Under the pieces are notes generated by a model. The model saw only the letters and a list, made by a program, of their open reading frames with translations. It ran no database searches and was not told where the DNA came from. Shown in pieces: positions 16,094 to 22,115 of a stretch of DNA of 30,869 nucleotides. The position numbers and the translations under genes are program-made. The first letter of the stretch is position 1; the number at the start of each line of letters is the position of its first letter. This stretch comes from Ruminococcaceae bacterium UBA6845 (GTDB lineage: Bacteria; Bacillota; Clostridia; Oscillospirales; Acutalibacteraceae): positions 1 to 30,869 of the forward strand of contig DKDP01000046.1 of the NCBI GenBank assembly GCA_002449395.1, written 5' to 3'.

Positions 16094-17485
16094 CTATCTG
16101 AGCTTGCGGTCGGTGTGTATAAGAACCGCAAGGGAAGCGGCGAACGTTATTATATCTGCGATTGCCATAAACCAAAGAAGTCCGTCAAGACCGAACCAAA
16201 TCGGAAGCAGGAGCACAAGACCTACGCCGCAGACAATTTCCCTAAGCATTGAAAGAGCGGTAGATGTTCCCGCTTTGCCGAGGGATTGCAGAAAAATCGT
16301 AACTCCCTTGTTGACGCAGGAGAGGATCGTTGCACAAAGAATTATGCGGATAGCTTTTATTGCAAACTGTGTGTAGTAGACGCTTTCGTTGCCCGCACCG
16401 AAAATGCCGATGAGCTGTGTCGGGAAAAGCTCGAAGATAATTGTTGCAACAAGTCCTGCCAGCGCCTCGCCGAGCATTAAAAGCCGCATAAGCTCACGCA
16501 CTCTATCTTTGCGGTCGGCACCGAGATTGTAACCGACGATGGGAATACATCCGGCGGACATACCGATTGCAACAGACATTATTATCTGGAAAAATTTAAG
16601 AACAATACCGATGACTGCCGTCGGTATCTGGGCGTACTCGTTCTGTCCGAAGATCGGATCGAGTGCGCCGTATTTTTTGCACATATTGAGCACCGCCGCC
16701 ATTGAAAAAACAATGGAAATCTGCGCAAGAAAGCTGGATGCACCGAGCGGAATGATCTTGAAAATGACAAATTTGTCGGGAACAAAGCTTTTGCCGCTGA
16801 GCCTGACGCTTTTCATTTTGAAAAGATAGCCGAGAGAGAGCACAGCCGAAAGAATCTGACCGATTACCGTTGCGACTGCGGCACCCATCATACCCCAATG
16901 AAATTTGAAAATAAATATCGGGTCGAGAATACAGTTGCTTACTGCGCCGACAAGCAGTGTGATCATTGCAAAACGGGGATTGCCGTCCGAGCGGATTATC
17001 GGATTGAGCGCCTGACCGAACATATAGAAAGGGATGCCGAGAGAAATCCAGAAGAAATATTCCTTTGAAAGTCTGAATGTTTCTTCGTTAACCGTGCCGC
17101 CGAAAGCTGTTATGATCTGATTTGAAAAGATCAGGTAAATTGCCATCAGAACAACACCGGAAAGAACAGTCAGCAGAACTGCGTTTCCGACGCTTTTGTG
17201 CGCTTTTTCATAATCCTTTGCACCGAGGCGGATGCTGACATATGCGCCGCATCCGTCGCCGATCATAGTCGCTATCGCAAGGGCGATAACCGTCAGCGGA
17301 AATACGACCGAGTTCGCCGCATTGCCGTATGAGCCGAGATAATCGGCGTTGGCAATGAAAATCTGATCGACAATGTTGTAGAGCGCACCGACAAGCAATG
17401 AAATTATGCACGGTAAAGAAAATTTACGCATCAGCTTGCCGATTCGCTCTGTTTCCAAGAATGAATTGCTTTTATTTTCTTCCAT
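16094..17485 (-). CDS. MATE-family multidrug/cation antiporter
   Basis: The product is 463 residues when started at 17485, typical of the family, with about twelve hydrophobic helices in two similar halves. Diagnostic stretches are SLPCIISLLVGALYNIVDQIF near the start, GDGCGAYVSIRLGAKD (about 75-90) and, in the second half, GCIPIVGYNLGADRKDRV. An in-frame upstream start at 17626 would add 47 residues of non-family sequence through the leader; AGGAGG 7 nt before 17485 decides for the shorter form. It exports a drug, metabolite or dye in exchange for Na+ or H+. The 190-nt leader carries an intrinsic terminator, so expression is probably attenuated. Confidence 0.9.
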   Translation of the reverse strand: MEENKSNSFLETERIGKLMRKFSLPCIISLLVGALYNIVDQIFIANADYLGSYGNAANSVVFPLTVIALAIATMIGDGCGAYVSIRLGAKDYEKAHKSVGNAVLLTVLSGVVLMAIYLIFSNQIITAFGGTVNEETFRLSKEYFFWISLGIPFYMFGQALNPIIRSDGNPRFAMITLLVGAVSNCILDPIFIFKFHWGMMGAAVATVIGQILSAVLSLGYLFKMKSVRLSGKSFVPDKFVIFKIIPLGASSFLAQISIVFSMAAVLNMCKKYGALDPIFGQNEYAQIPTAVIGIVLKFFQIIMSVAIGMSAGCIPIVGYNLGADRKDRVRELMRLLMLGEALAGLVATIIFELFPTQLIGIFGAGNESVYYTQFAIKAIRIILCATILSCVNKGVTIFLQSLGKAGTSTALSMLREIVCGVGLVLLLPIWFGLDGLLWFMAIADIITFAASLAVLIHTDRKLR

Positions 17486-17502
17486 AAATGAAGCCTCCTG
17501 TC

Positions 17503-17551
17503 GCTTTACAACACAAACAAAAAGCACACGCCGAAACGTGTGCCGTAAAGC
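17503..17551 (-). terminator. leader terminator (attenuator) upstream of the MATE gene
   Basis: On the minus strand GCACACG / CGTGTGC (17543-17524) encloses a 6-nt loop and is followed by TTTTTGTTTGTG. A flanking pair GCTTTAC (17551-17545) / GTAAAGC (17509-17503) can extend or compete with it. The ribosome site lies just beyond. Placement inside a 5' leader, not after a gene, implies regulated termination. Confidence 0.7.
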
Positions 17552-17676
17552 CGGAGTTGAACGATCCACGTTAAAGCCTGTACCTTGTGTCGTATCAGGA
17601 CAGCAGTCCGTGTATCGTGTCTTCAAGCTGAAATATTTAGTAATCGCCGATTGAATGAGTTTAATCCAATCGACGG
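17552..17676 (-). promoter_or_regulatory. structured leader RNA of the MATE gene, class unknown
   Basis: The transcript would start near 17676 with a 9-bp hairpin (cgtcgattg/caatcggcg, 17675-17645). Further short stems (GGAC/GTCC and CCTG/CAGG) follow before the attenuator. I could not match it to T-box, guanidine, preQ1 or yybP-ykoY consensus features. A riboswitch of unrecognised class or a leader peptide (a TTG-initiated frame runs from 17626 to the MATE start) are both possible. Confidence 0.4.
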
Positions 17677-17682
17677 TTAACT

Positions 17683-17711
17683 ATTATACATTGATTTTTT
17701 GAATTTGTCAA
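17683..17711 (-). promoter_or_regulatory. consensus promoter of the MATE transcript
   Basis: On the minus strand TTGACA (17711-17706), a 17-nt spacer and TATAAT (17688-17683): a perfect consensus sigma-A promoter, which makes sense if control is exerted after initiation by the leader terminator. Confidence 0.85.
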
Positions 17712-17740
17712 AGAAAATATAAAGGCAAAACAGAAAAAAC

Positions 17741-17769
17741 TTGCATATTTTTAAATTATATGGTATATT
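17741..17769 (+). promoter_or_regulatory. promoter of the OadB/OadG operon
   Basis: TTGCAT (17741-17746), 17-nt spacer, TATATT (17764-17769). The start near 17776 coincides with the beginning of the riboswitch-like RNA. Confidence 0.7.
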
Positions 17770-17776
17770 ATAGTCA

Positions 17777-17893
17777 CCGAAAGGGAGTAGTCGGCGAAAA
17801 CCGTTACAATCAGCGTCATTACGGTCGAACAGACCCGCTTTTGTATTAAACGACGAGACTTTTATTGCTATGGCAGTAGAAGTTTCTTTTTTT
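17777..17893 (+). ncRNA. yybP-ykoY-like (Mn2+) riboswitch with expression-platform terminator
   Basis: The aptamer runs 17777-17862. AAAG (17780-17783) pairs with CTTT (17859-17862) and GTCG (17790-17793) with CGAC (17851-17854). These flank the internal-loop strands GGAGTAG and GAGA, which match the conserved GGGGAGUAG / GAGAC core of the class; the internal CGTCA is also characteristic. The 3' strand (17855-17868) forms a 14-bp stem with 17873-17886 followed by seven Ts, an intrinsic terminator. Aptamer and terminator are mutually exclusive, so ligand binding should switch transcription on. Known members respond to Mn2+ and usually control metal exporters. Other related ion riboswitches cannot be excluded by eye. 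Confidence 0.72.
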
Positions 17894-17934
17894 ATGCCGA
17901 TTTTTCCGAAAATTTTTTAAAAAGGAGTTTATTT

Positions 17935-19065
17935 ATGGATTTTTTCTCGTTTCTGTATCAAAATGCCGTAGATAATTTTGATTACAGAATGCTCATTATG
18001 TGGGCAATAGGCGGATTGCTGATTTTCCTTGCAATCAAGAAGAATATGGAGCCGACGCTGCTTTTGCCGATTGGCTTCGGGGTCATTCTGGTTAATCTGC
18101 CGCTCTCGGGAGTTGTTGACCGAGTTGTTAACGGTCTGCCGCAGGAGGGTGCGCTCAGCATTCTTTACAAGGCAGGAATCGCAAATGAGCTTTTTCCGCT
18201 GATACTTTTTATCGGCATAGGAGCAATGATTGATTTTGGCCCGATACTTGCAAATCCGAAGCTGATGATATTCGGCGCAGCGGCGCAGTTCGGAATTTTT
18301 TTCACGCTTTGCACCTCATCAATGTTTTTTGATATCAAGGACGCTGCTGCGATAGCGACAATCGGAGCGGCGGACGGCCCGACGGCGATAGTAGTTGCAC
18401 AAATGCTGGATTCAAAGTATCTAGGCGCAATAATGGTTGCGGCGTATTCGTATATGGCGCTTGTGCCGATCATTCAGCCACCTGTAATAAAACTGCTCAC
18501 AACGGAAAAAGAGCGAAAAATACGAATGAAATATAAACCGAGTCAGGTCTCAAAACTTACCAAAATACTGTTCCCGATCGTGATAACAATAATTGCCGGA
18601 ATTGTTTCACCAAATTCTGTTGCCCTTGTCGGATTCCTTATGTTCGGAAATCTGATTCGTGAATGCGGTGTGCTTGATTCGCTGTCAGAAACGGCACAGA
18701 GGGTGCTCGCAAATCTTGTTACGATTTTTCTCGGAATTACCATCGCAACACAGATGCAGTTTGATAAATTTCTCCGAAAGGAGACGCTGCTTATTCTCGG
18801 TCTCGGTTTTATAGCGTTTATATTCGATACGGCAGGCGGCGTTATTTTTGCGAAATTCTTAAATCTCTTCCTCAAGGAAAAAATCAATCCGATGATTGGC
18901 GCCGCCGGAATTTCCGCTTTCCCGATGTCGGGTCGTGTTGTTCACAAAATAGGTCTTACCGAAGATCCTCAGAACTTTTTGCTTATGCAGTCGATGGGCG
19001 TCAATGTTTCGGGTCAGATTGCTTCGGTAATTGCAGGCGGTCTTATACTTAACTTTTTTGCATGA
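17935..19065 (+). CDS. sodium-pump decarboxylase beta-subunit (OadB-like)
   Basis: The product is 376 residues with about ten membrane segments, the usual size of OadB/MmdB/GcdB. The family motif GAADGPTAIVVAQ (144-156) places Asp147 at the Na+-binding aspartate known from OadB of Klebsiella; GFLMFGNLIREC and GVNVSGQIASVIAGG are further family features. In complete pumps this subunit couples decarboxylation of a biotin-bound carboxyl group to Na+ export. Here no alpha carboxyltransferase or biotin carrier is visible, only a gamma-like gene 15 nt downstream. The gene is preceded by AAAGGAG and a yybP-ykoY-like riboswitch, so an ion-homeostasis role is a real possibility. Confidence 0.9.
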   Translation: MDFFSFLYQNAVDNFDYRMLIMWAIGGLLIFLAIKKNMEPTLLLPIGFGVILVNLPLSGVVDRVVNGLPQEGALSILYKAGIANELFPLILFIGIGAMIDFGPILANPKLMIFGAAAQFGIFFTLCTSSMFFDIKDAAAIATIGAADGPTAIVVAQMLDSKYLGAIMVAAYSYMALVPIIQPPVIKLLTTEKERKIRMKYKPSQVSKLTKILFPIVITIIAGIVSPNSVALVGFLMFGNLIRECGVLDSLSETAQRVLANLVTIFLGITIATQMQFDKFLRKETLLILGLGFIAFIFDTAGGVIFAKFLNLFLKEKINPMIGAAGISAFPMSGRVVHKIGLTEDPQNFLLMQSMGVNVSGQIASVIAGGLILNFFA

Positions 19066-19080
19066 TGAAAGGAGAATTTT

Positions 19081-19239
19081 ATGAATTTATTAGGATTTAA
19101 TCCTCACGCTTTTATAGAAACACTTCCGTATATGGGAAAAGGAATGCTTGGAATTTTTATTGTTATAGGAATTATAATAATTTGTGCAACAGTTTTAAAT
19201 AAGCTGACAGGGAAAAAGAAATCACAAGACGATAAATAA
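19081..19239 (+). CDS. OadG-like small membrane subunit (52 aa)
   Basis: The product is 52 residues, below common annotation cut-offs. After MNLLGFNPHAFIETLPYMGK comes a single hydrophobic helix GMLGIFIVIGIIIICATVL (about 21-39) and the basic tail NKLTGKKKSQDDK. This layout (short outside part, one helix, charged tail) and the position 15 nt after OadB match the gamma subunit that assembles decarboxylase pumps. An AAGGAG ribosome site lies 8 nt before the ATG. The zinc-binding C-terminal His of some OadG proteins is missing. Confidence 0.8.
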   Translation: MNLLGFNPHAFIETLPYMGKGMLGIFIVIGIIIICATVLNKLTGKKKSQDDK

Positions 19240-19242
19240 AAA

Positions 19243-19292
19243 CAGCCGCAAAGCAAACAACACAATTTGCTTTGCGGCTGAAAATTTTTTTG
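19243..19292. terminator. bidirectional terminator between OadG and tsaD
   Basis: Perfect 15-bp stem cagccgcaaagcaaa / tttgctttgcggctg (19243-19280) with tails AAAATTTTTTTGTT on plus and TTTTTATTTATCG on minus. It ends both the sodium-pump operon and the long minus-strand operon. Confidence 0.92.
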
Positions 19293-20297
19293 TTATTCAA
19301 TGCTCATTGTTGCGTAGGCATTGAGTGACATATCTGCGGTGTTGCCGCTGAGAAATTCATAATAGCCCTGTGCGCCGACCATTGCGCCGTTGTCGCCGCA
19401 ATATTTAAGCTCGGGGGCGTAAAGCTCCCAGCCGTTCTTTTGGCAGAGTGCTTCCATATCCCTGCGGAGAACCGAGTTTGCCGAAACTCCGCCGGCAAGC
19501 ACGATCTTTTTATAGCCGAGATCCTTTGCCGCTTTCTCCGTGTTTTCGGTCAGGCAGCGTACAACCGCCTTGATATACGATGCGCCGAGGTCGGGAACGC
19601 TTATCTCCTCGCCCTTTTGTTTTGCGATATTTATGGTATTCAGTGCGGCGGTTTTCAGTCCGGAAAAGCTGAAATCATATGGTGCGCCGTCAACTCTCGG
19701 GTGCGGCATTTTATATGCCGTCGGATCGCCGTCCTTTGCCACACGGTCAAGATTTAGCCCGCCGGGGTAGGGCAGACCCATCGCTCTTGCCGCCTTGTCC
19801 ATCGCTTCGCCTGCGGCGTCGTCGTGAGTGTAGCCGACAATCTTAAACTTCGTGTAATCCTTGACCTCGACAATGTGGCTGTGACCGCCCGAAACAACGA
19901 GGCAGAGAAACTCGGGCTCAAGCTCGGGGTGGGTGATGTAGTTTGCGGCAATGTGTGAGCGCAGGTGATGCACGGGAACAAGCGGGATACCGCTCGCAAG
20001 CGAAAGACCCTTCGCATAGTTCACGCCGACCAGAAGTGCGCCGATAAGTCCGGGCGCATATGTAACGGCGATTGCCGAAATGTCGTCAAGAGTACATCCG
20101 GCATCGCTCAAAGCCTTGCTGACAACGCCGGAAACCGCTTCAACGTGGCGGCGTGACGCTATCTCGGGCACAACTCCGCCGTAGATTATGTGCTCCTGAA
20201 CCTGTGAGGCGACAACGCTTGACAGAACCTTTCTGCCGTCCTCTACGACTGCCGCCGCCGTCTCGTCACACGAGGATTCGAGGGATAATATTTTCAT
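19293..20297 (-). CDS. tsaD: tRNA N6-threonylcarbamoyladenosine transferase TsaD
   Basis: The product is 334 residues, full family length. MKILSLESSCDETAAAVV opens the ASKHA fold. The iron/zinc-binding pair is His111 and His115 in VHHLRSHIAAN, with the C-terminal Asp in YCGDNGAMVG. The enzyme transfers the threonylcarbamoyl group to A37 of ANN-decoding tRNAs, together with TsaB and TsaE, which are not in this window. The start overlaps the stop of the phosphatase/acetyltransferase gene (ATGA), so they are coupled. It is the last gene of the minus-strand operon. Confidence 0.97.
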   Translation of the reverse strand: MKILSLESSCDETAAAVVEDGRKVLSSVVASQVQEHIIYGGVVPEIASRRHVEAVSGVVSKALSDAGCTLDDISAIAVTYAPGLIGALLVGVNYAKGLSLASGIPLVPVHHLRSHIAANYITHPELEPEFLCLVVSGGHSHIVEVKDYTKFKIVGYTHDDAAGEAMDKAARAMGLPYPGGLNLDRVAKDGDPTAYKMPHPRVDGAPYDFSFSGLKTAALNTINIAKQKGEEISVPDLGASYIKAVVRCLTENTEKAAKDLGYKKIVLAGGVSANSVLRRDMEALCQKNGWELYAPELKYCGDNGAMVGAQGYYEFLSGNTADMSLNAYATMSIE

Positions 20298-21157
20298 TTG
20301 ATATCACATTCTTTCAATGTCATGATGACCGCATCTTCGGCGGGATTTGTATAGAAATTTTTGCGCTCGCCCGCCGTTTGGTAGCCGAGCTTTTTATATA
20401 ATGAAATTGCTTTTTCATTGCTCCTGCGAACCTCAAGCGTGATAAACTCACAGCCTCTTCCAAACGCATTTTTCTGCGCTGTCTCAAGGAGCTTTTCGCC
20501 GAGTCCCAACCGTCTGTAATCGGGTCGGACGGCAATGTTATCAATGTATGCCTCGCCGCAAACCTCGTGAACGCCGATATAGCCGAGCACCTTACCGTCG
20601 GATTCTGCGACGAGAAAATGAGCGTTTTCGTTGTCAAGCTCCTCGGCGATTCCCTCCTCCGTCCACGGGGCGGAGAAACAGAGCTTTTCAATCTCGGCAA
20701 TTGCGGCAACGTGTTCCTTTGCCATTGGCTTTATCTTTGCCGTAAGTGCGTCGAGGAGCTTTGAAACGAAGGATTCAATCTGATCGGCACAGGCGGAATA
20801 AATATTCTCCGTTCCGCCGTAAGGGTCGGAAATCTCGGGATCGGGAACAATGATTTTAAATTTAGGATTGAGCGTCATAACGGCTCGTTTGTGCGAGTTC
20901 GTCATACAGACCATAAGATCCGTCCCGTCAAAGATGTATTGGTTAATCTGCCTTGAACGGTGGTCGGAAATATCCGCACCGTGCATCCTTGCCGCCCAAA
21001 GCGCAAGCGGAGACGCACTGTCGCCCGTAAATGCGCCGAGACCGCAGCTTTGGCAGGTTATGTTTTCGATTTTTCTGTCGGCAATGAGCCTTTTGCAAAT
21101 GCCCTCCGCCATTGCACTGCGGCAGGTGTTGCCCGTGCAAACAAAGGTTATGTTCAT
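20294..21157 (-). CDS. fusion: YwlE-like low-molecular-weight phosphatase + RimI-like N-acetyltransferase
   Basis: The product is 287 residues with two domains. Residues 1-140 are a low-molecular-weight protein-tyrosine-phosphatase fold: FVCTGNTCRS gives the P-loop Cys7 and Arg13, and DPYGG holds the probable general acid Asp111. Thr11 matches the residue that makes YwlE an arginine phosphatase, so phospho-arginine is a plausible substrate. Residues about 145-285 are a GNAT acetyltransferase: VRPDYRRLGLGEKLL (210-224) is the acetyl-CoA loop and LEVRRSNEKAISLYKKLGY the RimI signature. RimI usually lies beside tsaB/tsaD, whereas ywlE is usually a separate gene near tsaC in Bacillus. No internal start or stop suggests a sequencing join. 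Confidence 0.88.
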   Translation of the reverse strand: MNITFVCTGNTCRSAMAEGICKRLIADRKIENITCQSCGLGAFTGDSASPLALWAARMHGADISDHRSRQINQYIFDGTDLMVCMTNSHKRAVMTLNPKFKIIVPDPEISDPYGGTENIYSACADQIESFVSKLLDALTAKIKPMAKEHVAAIAEIEKLCFSAPWTEEGIAEELDNENAHFLVAESDGKVLGYIGVHEVCGEAYIDNIAVRPDYRRLGLGEKLLETAQKNAFGRGCEFITLEVRRSNEKAISLYKKLGYQTAGERKNFYTNPAEDAVIMTLKECDIK

Positions 21158-21161
21158 ATTA

Positions 21162-22109
21162 TCATCCTATCAGATAGCGGCTGTCAAGCGTTCCGTTGAA
21201 AAATTCAATAACGCTTTTTGCCGCTCTCTTATTCATTTCACGGAAATTTTCTTTTGTGAACGGTGCAGTGTGCGGTGTGAGCACAACATTCGGCAAACCC
21301 ATAAGAGGGGAGTCCGTACAAGGTTCGTTTTCAAAAACATCGACCGCCGCACCCGAGAGCTTGCCCGATTTCAACGCATTGACAAGTGCAGTTGTATCAA
21401 CAATTTTGCTCCTTGCCGTGTTGATAAGAATTGCGCCGTCCTTCATCTTTGAAATTATTTTTTCGTCTATCATACCGACGGTGCTTTCGGTGAGCGGAAC
21501 GTTTATTGAAACGTAATCGCTTTTTCCGAGAAGCTCGTCAAGCTCCGCATAGTGCGCACCGTATTCATCGTGAGGGTGACGGCAATAGTAAAGCACATCC
21601 ATACCGAACGGAACGGCACGCTTGGCAACTTCCTTTCCGATTCCGCCGAATCCGATAAGACCGAGCGTGTGATTTTTTGCACCCGGGGTCATAATGCGTT
21701 TCCATTCGCCTCTGTTCATACTGCCGCTTTGAAGATCAATTCGCCTTGCAAAATAGAGGATATATGCCATAACGCTTTCTGCTACCGAACCCTCAACCGT
21801 GCCGAGCGCACGGGCAACGGCGATGCCGTTCTTTTGGCAGAAATCAATGTCAATCGAATCGTAGCCGACACCTCGGCGGGAAACGATCTTAAGTTTTGGG
21901 CTTTCCTCTATTGCTTTGTTGCTTATTCCCTCGGGTCCGCAGATAACTGCGTCGGCGTCAAGCACGAGTGAACGGATATATTCTTCGTCCGTGGCGCTTC
22001 CTATATCCTCTGCGCTGTGGTCCTCAATCTCAAAGCCTGCGTTGTGCAGCATTTTCAGCGCAGTATCGTCATCTGTCGAAAAATTTCTTGCAGTAACAAC
22101 AACTTTCAT
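21162..22109 (-). CDS. D-isomer 2-hydroxyacid dehydrogenase (phosphoglycerate-dehydrogenase-like)
   Basis: The product is 315 residues, the short form without an ACT domain. The NAD-binding loop is LGLIGFGGIGKEVAKR (148-163). The catalytic set is present: Arg in NTARSKIVD, Glu in DVFENEP and His in TPHTAPFT. It oxidises or reduces a D-2-hydroxyacid such as 3-phosphoglycerate or 2-hydroxyisocaproate; the substrate is not decided by these motifs. The start lies 6 nt after the polA stop with AAAGGA overlapping the end of polA, so it belongs to the same operon. Confidence 0.92.
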   Translation of the reverse strand: MKVVVTARNFSTDDDTALKMLHNAGFEIEDHSAEDIGSATDEEYIRSLVLDADAVICGPEGISNKAIEESPKLKIVSRRGVGYDSIDIDFCQKNGIAVARALGTVEGSVAESVMAYILYFARRIDLQSGSMNRGEWKRIMTPGAKNHTLGLIGFGGIGKEVAKRAVPFGMDVLYYCRHPHDEYGAHYAELDELLGKSDYVSINVPLTESTVGMIDEKIISKMKDGAILINTARSKIVDTTALVNALKSGKLSGAAVDVFENEPCTDSPLMGLPNVVLTPHTAPFTKENFREMNKRAAKSVIEFFNGTLDSRYLIG

Positions 22110-22115
22110 TTTGCA

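Noticed and set aside
17486..17626. N-terminal extension of the MATE protein by 47 residues
   Set aside because: The added residues match nothing in the family, run through the leader terminator, and the AGGAGG site before 17485 fixes the shorter start.
17552..17640. tRNA gene or T-box in the MATE leader
   Set aside because: The minus strand has a T-loop-like GTTCAACTC, but the flanking bases do not pair as a T-stem, there is no acceptor stem, and the T-box GGUGGNACC motif is missing.
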